Shown piece by piece: positions 16,150 through 22,589 of a stretch of DNA of 23,425 nucleotides. The notes under the pieces are model-generated. The model did not search any database, had not been told where the DNA came from, and was given only the letters and a program-made list of their open reading frames with translations. This stretch comes from a virus: IMG/VR virus record IMGVR_UViG_3300036859_000185, positions 1 to 23,425 of that record. One strand, given 5' to 3'. Every line of letters begins with the position of its first letter. The stretch's first letter is position 1. Position numbers and translations under genes: made by a program.

Positions 16150-16355
16150 GATCTCTCCATCTTTTCGATCTCTTCTTGCAGGAACCCGGCCAAAGTCTTA
16201 ATCGAGTTTAGCTTACACCCCAGCAGTTTACAGTTCCGTCCATGGATGCCAGCCGGATCGGCGATGGTATGACATTCCAGCTCCGGGCCTGCGTGGTCGT
16301 CCAGGGATTTGACGGTCTCTATCAGGAGCCTCAAGGTGTTCAGCGGAGTGTCCAT
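16134..16355 (-). CDS. Small Cys/His-containing protein between terminase and portal
   Basis: 73 residues. The ATG at 16355 overlaps the terminase stop (TGATG), which sets the start. A helical N-terminus (MDTPLNTLRLLIETVKSLDD) is followed by a cluster ECHTIADPAGIHGRNCKLLG with another Cys two residues on, which might bind a metal, and a helix LNSIKTLAGFLQEEIEKMER ending SCHMS. Family unknown. It overlaps the next gene by 16 bases. Confidence 0.75.
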   Translation of the reverse strand: MDTPLNTLRLLIETVKSLDDHAGPELECHTIADPAGIHGRNCKLLGCKLNSIKTLAGFLQEEIEKMERSCHMS

Positions 16356-17764
16356 CAGTTCAACCTCATCAGCCAGTCCCGGCCGTAGGTGGCCTCGTGC
16401 TCCTTCGACCACTCCCACACATCCTCGTGCTTCATGATGTCGCCCATGGTGCCTTTGCGGTACTGCTGGTCTTCGTCATCATCGGCATAGCCGTACCGAT
16501 CCAAGTACATAGCAGCATAGCGCGCACAATCGCAGGCGTGCTGGGCGACGTTGGGATCAGGCTCCTCTTTGCCGTACTTGTCGGCCTCGACTTTCTTCCA
16601 GACATATCCGGGGATTTCTTCCAGCAGGCCAACCGGTCGCTGGAGTTCTCTTAGTCTTTCATCAAGAGGTCGAGTACATCCACGAAGCACAGCCAGCGCT
16701 GGTCGTCCGTCTGGTTGTAGGTCCAGTCGGTTGCGGACCGTGTCAAGTCCAACCAGCACGTCGTTGTTGGCCTCGCGTGTCGGCAGCCCGGCCTGGCGGA
16801 ACTGGTGGATGAACCCCGGCTCGGCCGGGTCACAGACAAAGACCCGGAGCTGGTGGCGTCGGAATAGCTCGCGGGCTTTTTGCACCCACCAGTCGATGGT
16901 CTTTTCGACAAAGTACACCTCCTCCAGCAGGTACATGCGGTTGTCGTTGTCTACACCCCAGACTTGGATGCAGCCCGGATTGCGAAAGCCCCAGTCCACA
17001 CTGGCGATCTTCCACATGATCACCGATCGGCCGCCCGTCAGCAGCGGTACTTTATCGATCAGATGCGGCGGTCCGTGATTGAAGTTCTCCCAAATCTGCC
17101 CCTCGGCCGCCACCCAGCGTCCCTCGTACAACCGAGCCCTGCGTGTCCCGGTCAGGCGGCTGAGGCGGGTGAGGTATTCGGGGGTCAGGCTGGGGTTGTC
17201 CTTGTGCAGGACCACGTATTCCTTGGTCCGGCCCTCGTTCATACGCCTGCGCATCCAGTGCGTAGGGGCGTCGGGGTTCATGTCCCCAATCAGCCGCTGG
17301 AACGGCATCTTGTTGTTGCGAAGCGCTCGATGGAGCGATTCCCACTCGCCCTCGGTAAGTTCGTTGCACTCGTTGACGTAGGCGATGTCGTACTCGGTGC
17401 TGAACAACCGGGTCGGCTGGTCCATCCCGCCCAGCACCAGCTCGCTGCCGTTCTTGAACTTGTAGCTGGGGCGGCCCTCTTTCTGCCGGGCCTCCAAGAG
17501 AGGTACTTCCAAGTAGGTCGCGTCCACGTCGGCCGCCAGCACCTTATCTTCCCAGGTCACCAGCCAGGACTGGCTCATGGAAACACGGGTCTTGCGCATA
17601 GCCAAGGCGCGCGAGCCTGGGAACTCCAAGAGCGCCCAGAGCAAGAACTCGCCGATGCCCCGGCTTTTGCCAGTCCCGGCCGGACCAACCAGGCAGCACT
17701 CAGCCGGGTGCTCGTACCAGAGCATCTCCACGTCGCCGTAGGGCTTGTAGGTTTTGCCGGTCAC
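16355..17764 (-). CDS. terL: Terminase large subunit
   Basis: 469 residues. It is the ATP-driven DNA packaging motor with C-terminal nuclease that docks on the portal and cuts concatemers. The Walker A motif GPAGTGKS is at residues 27-34. The Walker B-like strand DIAYVNE at 126-132 carries the catalytic Glu, and GDMNPDAPTHW at about 160-170 is the coupling region. The RNase H-like nuclease starts at IASVDWGFRNPG (Asp 257), with a second acid in FVCDPAEPGF (Asp 312) and a late HACDCARYAAMYLDRYG. The start is GTG at 17764, overlapping the previous stop (GTGA). Length and motif order are normal and all key residues are present. Confidence 0.96.
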   Translation of the reverse strand: MTGKTYKPYGDVEMLWYEHPAECCLVGPAGTGKSRGIGEFLLWALLEFPGSRALAMRKTRVSMSQSWLVTWEDKVLAADVDATYLEVPLLEARQKEGRPSYKFKNGSELVLGGMDQPTRLFSTEYDIAYVNECNELTEGEWESLHRALRNNKMPFQRLIGDMNPDAPTHWMRRRMNEGRTKEYVVLHKDNPSLTPEYLTRLSRLTGTRRARLYEGRWVAAEGQIWENFNHGPPHLIDKVPLLTGGRSVIMWKIASVDWGFRNPGCIQVWGVDNDNRMYLLEEVYFVEKTIDWWVQKARELFRRHQLRVFVCDPAEPGFIHQFRQAGLPTREANNDVLVGLDTVRNRLDLQPDGRPALAVLRGCTRPLDERLRELQRPVGLLEEIPGYVWKKVEADKYGKEEPDPNVAQHACDCARYAAMYLDRYGYADDDEDQQYRKGTMGDIMKHEDVWEWSKEHEATYGRDWLMRLN

Positions 17765-18006
17765 TTGCCGTCGGGCCGCTTGTCCAAGCCCTTCTCCTTA
17801 AGCAGCGCCGCCACGTCATCAAGGTGTAAGCAGTCACACATGCACGCGCCGGTGTTTGAGCCGTGGATGGGTGCGATGTACCCGTTGCAGTATTCGTTAC
17901 CTGGAGCCGCCGAGTGCAGAACGCCGAACGCGTTGATCTGACCATCGCTGCCGATCTGCACGATCTTGTCGCCGTTCCTGGCATCTCGTCCGTTCCGGTA
18001 ATGCAT
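17761..18006 (-). CDS. Small Cys-rich protein upstream of the large terminase
   Basis: 81 residues starting MHYRNGRDARNGDKIVQIGS. The ATG at 18006 is preceded by AAAAAAGGAG at ideal spacing, one of the best ribosome binding sites on this strand. The N-terminal part is beta-like (small barrel?), followed by YCNGYIAPIHGSNTGACMCD and CLHLDDVAALLKEKG. The CMCDC cluster plus an earlier Cys could bind a metal ion. Its stop overlaps the terminase start, so the two are translationally coupled. The family is not recognised. Confidence 0.8.
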   Translation of the reverse strand: MHYRNGRDARNGDKIVQIGSDGQINAFGVLHSAAPGNEYCNGYIAPIHGSNTGACMCDCLHLDDVAALLKEKGLDKRPDGK

Positions 18007-18021
18007 TTCAATACTCCTTTT

Positions 18022-18747
18022 TTATCTGCTCAACTGCCATAACCGATCATCCCATGCCGCCGGCACGAGCACGGCGTCAGAGTTCAGCATAGCGGCTGAG
18101 CCGTCAAACCTGCCGGTGCCGGCCGAGCGAGCAAAGTGTCTTTTCCAGCCCAGCCTCGCGCCGGTCAAGTGCTCGGTTGCCCACACGTCGTAGAACTGCC
18201 CGATGCCGGCGTCCCCCCAGCTTCGCCAGTTGTCGATCTGTTCGAGCAAAGTCCCGTCCAGATCATCGCCAAAGTCGCTGTCGTAGATGAGGGTGGAGGG
18301 GAACTGGATCGATGCCAGGCTCACCGGTCCGCGCCGGAACCTGGAGGCACCAGAACCACGGGCGTCTACGCCAGCACGGGAAAATGGGAAGCCGTTGACG
18401 ACGTAGTTGACCAAGTGGGCGTCTCTCGCGCGGGCTGGGTCGTGGTAGCCAATAGCGAACTCGAAGGCATCATCTCTGGTTTCATCCCCCAGATACGGCC
18501 GCAGCACTACGCACCACACCGGCCAGTTGTCGCCCTCGCCGACATGCCCTTCGCGCGGCACCAGGTCGTGGTAATCCCTGGCATAGGCATGGCTGGCGGT
18601 GATGATCTGCCGCTGGTTAGACAAGCAGACCGCCGCGCGGGCATTCTCCCTGGCGTGTTTGAGGGCTGGCAGCAGCAGCGACAGCAACACCGCGATCAGG
18701 AGGATCACCACCAAAAGTTCGATCATGGTGAAGGATCTTTCACACAC
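18022..18747 (-). CDS. Prepilin-like protein with N-terminal cleavage/methylation motif
   Basis: 241 residues. The GTG at 18747 is chosen because it keeps a short leader (MCERS) before the mature motif FTMIELLVV, with the conserved Phe at mature position 1 and Glu at 5. The ATG at 18726 would remove the leader. A hydrophobic helix follows (VILLIAVLLSLLLPALK), then HARENARAAVCLSNQRQIIT, typical of type II secretion or DUF1559 prepilin-like proteins. His204 with Asp215-Gly216 resembles the H-X9-DG motif of PVC proteins, with one extra residue. The usual Gly at -1 is Ser. It overlaps the terminase small subunit by 25 bases and lies between the two terminase genes, so it is an accessory cargo gene acquired by the phage. 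Confidence 0.88.
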   Translation of the reverse strand: MCERSFTMIELLVVILLIAVLLSLLLPALKHARENARAAVCLSNQRQIITASHAYARDYHDLVPREGHVGEGDNWPVWCVVLRPYLGDETRDDAFEFAIGYHDPARARDAHLVNYVVNGFPFSRAGVDARGSGASRFRRGPVSLASIQFPSTLIYDSDFGDDLDGTLLEQIDNWRSWGDAGIGQFYDVWATEHLTGARLGWKRHFARSAGTGRFDGSAAMLNSDAVLVPAAWDDRLWQLSR

Positions 18748-19232
18748 GGCTGGTCGATGACCTCTGGCTTGGGCTGGTCAGGCTCGGGGTTGAACACGAT
18801 CTCACCCTCCAGGACCTGTGAGGGTACGGGCGGCTCAGGGATATTGGGCTTGCCGTCTATAAGGCCAGCCGCCTCGATCGCCCTTTCCGGGCTGGTGAGT
18901 TCGACCTTGGCTACGGCGGTGTTGATGGTGAGGTTCATAGAGTTTCTCTTGGCGGTGATCTGGATGTGCTCGTCCTTCTGGTTCTGGGCCTCGATCATGG
19001 CCAGGATCTTCATGGCCTCCCGGCGTGGCTTGGGCGGCAAAAGCTCGTTGTTGACCATGGCCCACAGGATGTGCGGCATCCGCTCCCGCATCTCCTGTGT
19101 GACCCCCCACCGCAGCGCCCGCTTGGTCAAGGCCAGGCTCTCGGTGAGGTTCTTGTTGTCCACGTATGAGTGCAGGGGATCGCCAGAGATCGACTCTAAT
19201 GCCTGCTGCATCGTGTTGATCAGGTCGCTCAT
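18723..19232 (-). CDS. Terminase small subunit-like protein
   Basis: 169 residues from the ATG at 19232 (MSDLINTMQQALESISGDPL). An upstream in-frame start at 19253 adds seven unlikely residues. The helical core LTKRALRWGVTQEMRERMPH, followed by EAMKILAMIEAQNQKDEHIQ, resembles small-terminase candidates of environmental phages: short helices, then an AQNQKDEH stretch. It ends in a Pro/Glu-rich tail. The small subunit recognises the packaging site and stimulates the large terminase. It is the first gene of the long minus-strand module, which supports the call, but no helix-turn-helix is unmistakable. The prepilin-like gene starts within its last codons. Confidence 0.7.
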   Translation of the reverse strand: MSDLINTMQQALESISGDPLHSYVDNKNLTESLALTKRALRWGVTQEMRERMPHILWAMVNNELLPPKPRREAMKILAMIEAQNQKDEHIQITAKRNSMNLTINTAVAKVELTSPERAIEAAGLIDGKPNIPEPPVPSQVLEGEIVFNPEPDQPKPEVIDQPCVKDPSP

Positions 19233-19261
19233 TTGACTTCTTCCCGTCAGCATGGTAGCCT
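19233..19261 (+). promoter_or_regulatory. Candidate sigma-70-type promoter in the divergent gap
   Basis: TTGACT at 19233-19238 is followed, after exactly 17 bases, by TAGCCT at 19256-19261, matching the bacterial consensus at 5/6 and 3/6 positions. It would start a transcript only a few bases before the ATG at 19275, giving an almost leaderless message, which would explain the missing ribosome binding site. It lies between divergent genes. Chance occurrence is quite possible. Confidence 0.3.
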
Positions 19262-19274
19262 AGTGTCAGCTCCC

Positions 19275-19475
19275 ATGACCGACCAAGCTCCCAAAATCTG
19301 GTCCCCAGCCGAGAAGGCCGCCATGACGACCGGGAGAATAGCCGGCCGCATCACCGCCAGGCAACTGCGGTTTCTCGAACAACTTGGGGTCGATCCCAAG
19401 GAGGCCATGACCTGGACCAAGCACCGGGCCTCCAAAGAGATCAGCAAGCACCTCAAGCACTGGGCGAGAGTCTGA
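19275..19475 (+). CDS. Small helical protein with QLRFLxxLG motif
   Basis: 66 residues from the ATG at 19275; earlier in-frame starts (19233, GTG 19263) are possible. The sequence MTDQAPKIWSPAEKAAMTTG then ITARQLRFLEQLGVDPKEAM and HRASKEISKHLKHW matches the widespread small module in which T-x-x-Q-x-x-(F/Y)-L-x-x-L-G is followed by a Thr-Lys-x-x-Ala-Ser helix, found in phage and bacterial proteins of DNA metabolism. No ribosome binding site is visible. The gene diverges from the late module 42 bases away. A 187-residue frame on the other strand covers it but looks like a shadow over this part. Confidence 0.6.
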   Translation: MTDQAPKIWSPAEKAAMTTGRIAGRITARQLRFLEQLGVDPKEAMTWTKHRASKEISKHLKHWARV

Positions 19476-20095
19476 CATCCGAACACGCTATTCAGTATTG
19501 CTGCTTCGGGGAAGTAACGGCACCACGCCGGAGAGGGTCTAGAGAACCCGAGCCCCCAGGAGCGCCGAGACCCCAGTCCCTTGTAGCCAGGGCGGGTGTT
19601 GGAAGTATCCGGCTGTGCAAGACCAGCGGTAAAACCAGCGGCAGCTACCAGCAATACTGCAAAAACAGCGTGTTTGGAACCAAAAAAGCCACCCCCATCT
19701 GGGACAGGTTTCCAAAGCACCACAATGGAGATCCTAAAACCAAAGAGGGACTCCTTCTCTGTCGTCCCAAAGAAAGGCTTCCCCATAACCCCTTGTTTCG
19801 GGGTAGGCATATGGAGATCCTAGACCTTGTGGATGTTGCGCATGTTGGACACCGGACCCAACCGCGTCGTGGATCGTTCCATCGGTTTAGGGGGGTCCGG
19901 CTGCCCCATCATCTGTATTGGTGCCGCGCCATTGCCCTACCGTTGCCATTAGACCCCTCCAGACGCGTCCGAGGTCCGGGGGTGTCCCGATGCCCACCCG
20001 ACCCGCTCGGACGGTTTGTCGGGGTATCGTTAGTGCCGATTGCTGGGCATTAGAGGCGTGGAGAGAGGGAGAGGGGAGAGAGGGGAACGCACACC

Positions 20096-20125
20096 ACACG
20101 CGCCATACTTACTGACACGCGCCAT
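20096..20125. repeat. Two direct copies of ACACGCGCCAT, 19 bases apart
   Basis: The 11-bp word occurs at 20096-20106 and 20115-20125, a start-to-start distance of 19 bases, close to two helical turns. It lies in the non-coding control stretch after a purine-only tract. Such spacing suits a pair of operator half-sites or iterons on one DNA face. With only two copies, an origin is not supported. Confidence 0.5.
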
Positions 20126-20373
20126 CCAATGCGGTTTGGGGCAATGGGCAAGCATATCCCCTAAGTGTGCAAGTTAGTAAAGTGCGTGCTAACCTTGCGC
20201 GAAACACGATAAGATCCCTTGCATCCGGTCGATGGGTCTGTTAGACTGCTTGTCGGGCGGGAGGCGCGGACCTGCTATGCGCGGTTCGCGGGTCGGCTCT
20301 TTGACATCACTGGGGTTTGGTTGGTCCGTTCACCCCCAAGTCTTGGGTGCGCCTGTCTGCCCGCGTTGCGGAC

Positions 20374-20421
20374 GGGGGCGCGCCCGGTCTAGACGCCCCC
20401 ATTGATCCGGGGGCAGGAAGG
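20374..20421 (+). promoter_or_regulatory. Leader with mutually exclusive hairpins before a ribosome binding site
   Basis: GGGGGCG (20374-20380) can pair with CGCCCCC (20394-20400). The same CGCCCCC arm can instead pair with GGGGGC (20409-20414), which abuts the ribosome binding site GGAAGG (20416-20421). Only one hairpin can form at a time. Upstream, GTCTGC/GCGGAC and CACCC/GGGTG pairs add further stems. The layout is that of an attenuator or translational switch for the gene at 20431. It is seen by base pairing only; no known riboswitch consensus was recognised. Confidence 0.4.
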
Positions 20422-20430
20422 CGGCCTCAT

Positions 20431-20892
20431 ATGGCACCCATTGATACCGTGAACGGACCCGCGCAGAAGATCGACCCAACCGAGCAGCGCAAGTCTCCCC
20501 CCAAGGGTGAGCAGGTCAAGCGCACCAGCGCCGAGCTGCTGGCGCTGTGGGACGGGCCGGACGGGGCCAAGGCGACTTGGAACAAGATCACCAAGCGGCC
20601 GGCCGCCACGTGCAACGAGACCATGCAGCGAGACGGGTCAGACGCCGACTTGTTCTCGGCGCTCGATCATGACGCTCGCGAAGCCGTCTCATGGCGCACC
20701 ACTGTCGTAGAGCGGCGGCGCAGACTGACCGGCTTGCCGATCGACGGGGTGTCGTCGTACGCCGATCGTCTGGCCGATTTCAAGGGCATCAACCTCGTGA
20801 TTGACGGGGAAATGTTCGATGGCGTCGCGCTCGCCAGCGCGCTGCGCAACCGGCGCAAGGCCATCCTGCACGGGACAGCTACGACCGGTTGA
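20431..20892 (+). CDS. Unknown 153-residue basic protein
   Basis: The ATG at 20431 is preceded by GGAAGG nine bases upstream; a longer in-frame start at 20317 would translate the structured leader and is rejected. The N-terminal 35 residues are Pro/Lys-rich and probably disordered (DPTEQRKSPPKGEQVKRTSA). A middle part LLALWDGPDGAKATWNKITK and a Cys-containing ATCNETMQRDGSD follow. The rest is helical (FSALDHDAREAVSWRTTVVE then RRRRLTGLPIDGVSSYADRL) and ends RNRRKAILHG. No family is recognised. It is isolated between two non-coding stretches with its own terminator, as expected for a separately expressed phage protein, possibly nucleic-acid binding given its basic nature. Confidence 0.8.
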   Translation: MAPIDTVNGPAQKIDPTEQRKSPPKGEQVKRTSAELLALWDGPDGAKATWNKITKRPAATCNETMQRDGSDADLFSALDHDAREAVSWRTTVVERRRRLTGLPIDGVSSYADRLADFKGINLVIDGEMFDGVALASALRNRRKAILHGTATTG

Positions 20893-20910
20893 TCCTGGTT
20901 GATCCTGGTT
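20887..20910 (+). repeat. Tandem repeat of GGTTGATCCT at the gene end
   Basis: Two full copies and four bases of a third copy of the 10-mer GGTTGATCCT run from 20887 to 20910. The TGA stop of the 153-residue gene lies inside the first copy. It is probably a slippage duplication; the repeat lies just upstream of the terminator. Confidence 0.8.
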
Positions 20911-20925
20911 ACCAAACCCCTAACA

Positions 20926-20960
20926 GACCCGCTCGTGCCAAAGCGCGGGCGGGTCATTTT
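20926..20960 (+). terminator. Rho-independent terminator after the 153-residue gene
   Basis: GACCCGC (20926-20932) pairs with GCGGGTC (20949-20955). The stem extends inward by five further pairs, two of them G-T, to a 6-base loop, followed by ATTTT. It lies 34 bases after the stop codon on the coding strand. Confidence 0.75.
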
Positions 20961-21118
20961 ACGCGACCGATCGAACGGGCGCACCATTGGTCCAAGTGAT
21001 GGACCGGGCGCTACTAGGTCGGCTGGCACCCCCGTACTTCACGGGGAGTACCGTACCGCTCGCTTGACAACCGAACCCCGATCAGACTTCCCAGCGCGGA
21101 CTAGACTCGCGCGTGCGG

Positions 21119-21148
21119 CACACACGCCCGTACATTGGGTAGTATACT
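21119..21148 (+). promoter_or_regulatory. Weak candidate promoter for the structured RNA
   Basis: TATACT at 21143-21148 is a good -10 match. The only -35 candidate is a poor CACACA at 21119-21124 with an 18-base spacer. If used, it would start an RNA near 21155 that ends at the terminator at 21940, about 785 bases. A TTGACA at 21064-21069 has no matching -10. Confidence 0.2.
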
Positions 21149-21154
21149 AGCAAA

Positions 21155-21940
21155 CACTGGACTAACACGCCAGAGTGCAGCGCGGTATCCTTGCCCGTAC
21201 GGATACAGGGTGCTATGGCGCGCGGGCGCTAGTTGACTGCCACGACGGAGTAAGACGAGCGCCATCTTTACCCCCACTATCGGGGCCATGGATGCGAGCT
21301 GGGACATACCGGCCAATCCCCACCGAAGGTGATCCGCATAAGCGAGCAAGCGCACAGCGCTCGACAGGCGTAGTGCGCGCCCCCGACGGGGCAGCGCGAA
21401 AGCGCCAGACCTCTTGCCGATAGCGGCCTTAACTTAGAGTAGGTGGGACGGTGCAGCAAGAGCAACGGTACGGCGACGGTGCAGATGATCGGGGCGGCGC
21501 GCTTTGCGTTTTAGAGCGCAGGTAAACCGTTCTTTCCCGCTATACGCGAGCGGACACACACCTTGCAGGCCAGCGATACGCCGACGGGCGCGATAAATGG
21601 CCAGCGTACACAACCACTAGCAATGGACGACGACACGGCTTGACGCAGGCATCCTGGTTGTCAGGGATGCACGCCAATCGTGGTGGGAGCCCTCAAAGCG
21701 TTCCCTAGATACCACCGTGTTGTCTCACACACGCACAGCCACGAGTGTACCTACATTCGTGCCTAGATATCCCTCGCGCTGGCTGAAACACGCCGGCGCG
21801 GGGCTTTATCGCCGTGCGCTTTAACGACAGGGCGCACAGCCGGCTGATGTGAGCCGAAAGGCCACGAATAAAGCCTAGGAGACGGTCTGTCTCCTGGTTG
21901 GGCTGCCGCCCCGGGCTTGTAGCTCTGGGCGGCGGTTTTT
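21155..21940 (+). ncRNA. Candidate large structured non-coding RNA
   Basis: No plausible gene lies between 20893 and 22087, yet the plus strand is dense with hairpins. They include GTATCC/GGATAC (21185-21206), ATGGCGC/GCGCCAT (21215-21265), GCCCC/GGGGC (21379-21392), GCGC-GAAA-GCGC with a GNRA loop (21394-21405), CCGCT/AGCGG (about 21539-21555), and GCATCCTG with a bulged CAGGGATGC (21649-21670). Further 3' are GGTG+GGGA with TCCC+CACC (21682-21715), CACGAGTG/CATTCGTG (21740-21761), a 12-bp stem (21772-21803), GTGCGC/GCGCAC (21814-21837), GCC-GAAA-GGC (21853-21862) and AGGAGAC/GTCTCCT (21877-21895). A strong terminator closes it. Size and ornateness recall the phage RNAs GOLLD and ROOL, but I cannot match either. 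The 5' end is uncertain; structure may begin at 21030 (CCCCGT/ACGGGG). Confidence 0.5.
21903..21940 (+). terminator. Strong Rho-independent terminator of the RNA region
   Basis: CTGCCGCCC (21903-21911) pairs with GGGCGGCGG (21927-21935). After one mismatch, the inner GGGCT/AGCTC (21913-21925) continues the stem to a 3-base loop, giving about 14 pairs. Five T residues follow (21936-21940). It reads on the plus strand and has no gene within 1 kb upstream, which is the best single argument that the upstream stretch is transcribed as an RNA. Confidence 0.88.
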
Positions 21941-22087
21941 ATGCTAAACAAACCACCATCACGACGACGGCCCGGACAGAATAAGTGGTCGTACTACTGC
22001 GACTTGCCGACGACCACGTGCTGCGCCCGCTTCTGCACAAACCCCGAGCATCCCAGCAGTTGGTATCCTGATGAAAAGGAGCAACCC

Positions 22088-22357
22088 ATGACACTAAAGG
22101 AGATCTGTGACGAACGCGCCAAAGAGCGAGCGCACGAGGAAGCCATGCACAGGCTAGAGCTGGAGCACAGCCGCAGATGGCAAGAAATAATCCGGCTCGC
22201 CATTGACACAATCCACAAAAACCTCCCTCAGGTTGTGCTGACACTCACTATCGCCGCCACTATCTGCTGGATAACCCTCCAGATCCGTATCGCCGACACG
22301 TCGAAGCCCAAACCAACACCAACCGCCGAGCAGATGTTCGGCATGGGGGGGAGGTAG
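22088..22357 (+). CDS. Small single-span membrane protein
   Basis: 89 residues from the ATG at 22088, with AAGGAG six bases upstream. The frame is open back to an ATG at 21941, but that start directly abuts the terminator T tract and has no binding site. A charged helix (MTLKEICDERAKERAHEEAM, then RLELEHSRRWQEIIRLAIDT) precedes one transmembrane segment VVLTLTIAATICWITLQIRI, and a Pro/Thr-rich tail ends EQMFGMGGR. Helix-then-span designs occur in phage holin-like or spanin-like proteins and in superinfection-exclusion proteins. The lysis role is only a possibility, since no endolysin is nearby. Confidence 0.8.
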   Translation: MTLKEICDERAKERAHEEAMHRLELEHSRRWQEIIRLAIDTIHKNLPQVVLTLTIAATICWITLQIRIADTSKPKPTPTAEQMFGMGGR

Positions 22358-22372
22358 CACAAGGAGACAGTT

Positions 22373-22588
22373 ATGGCTGTTATGGTATCTGTACGCGCCT
22401 TGCCAAATCGGTTTAACGCCTCGCTGCGGCCCCCGAGCCCCAAGGTGGGCCGTATTGGGGTTTGGGTGTGCTTGGAGTCTGGGACGCCGGTAATGGGCAC
22501 TATCGTGGCATTGGAGCGCGGAGCCGACATGCTCAAGGCCACGATCTTGACTCCCAACGGCAAGACCCACCAGATCAGGGTGGTGTGA
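22373..22588 (+). CDS. Unknown 71-residue small beta-barrel-like protein
   Basis: The ATG at 22373 is preceded by AAGGAG at good spacing, 15 bases after the membrane protein's stop. MAVMVSVRALPNRFNASLRP then GRIGVWVCLESGTPVMGTIV and LKATILTPNGKTHQIRVV alternate short strands and turns like a small SH3- or Sm-type barrel. It has no recognised family. It belongs to the plus-strand cluster of small genes. Confidence 0.75.
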   Translation: MAVMVSVRALPNRFNASLRPPSPKVGRIGVWVCLESGTPVMGTIVALERGADMLKATILTPNGKTHQIRVV

Positions 22589-22589
22589 C

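Larger units (their letters stand above)
19476..20430 (+). other. Non-coding stretch of about 950 bases without a convincing gene
   Basis: Open frames exist on both strands (plus 19670-20053; minus 19247-19810) but are His/Arg/Pro- or Ser/Leu/Cys-rich and lack good starts, so I do not call them. Visible features are a 12-bp direct repeat ATGGAGATCCTA (19725-19736 and 19811-19822), a small GC hairpin ACCCC/GGGGT near 19790, a purine-only tract (about 20060-20086), the 11-bp repeat at 20096-20125 and the leader structure at 20374-20421. It may contain the control region from which the two strands are expressed. Confidence 0.5.

Noticed and set aside
18136-19236. 366-residue plus-strand frame across the prepilin-like and small-terminase genes
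   Set aside because: It spans two well-supported minus-strand genes and has no recognisable domain.
19247-19810. 187-residue minus-strand frame with a signal-peptide-like stretch (HAVFAVLLVAAAGFTAGLAQ)
   Set aside because: Its second half is antisense to the better-supported 66-residue plus-strand gene and is Ser/Leu/Cys-rich like a shadow. The hydrophobic run alone is not enough, though the first half could be revisited.
19469-20053. Plus-strand frame open for nearly 600 bases
   Set aside because: There is no ATG, GTG or TTG until 19670, and the product is Pro/Arg/His-rich with no motif, as expected of a chance GC-rich frame.
20299-20330. TTGACA near 20300 as a promoter for the 153-residue gene
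   Set aside because: No acceptable -10 element occurs 16-18 bases downstream.
20961-21940. tRNA genes in the hairpin-rich stretch
   Set aside because: No T-arm GGTTCRANTCC-type sequence or 3' acceptor pairing was found. The hairpins do not fit a cloverleaf.
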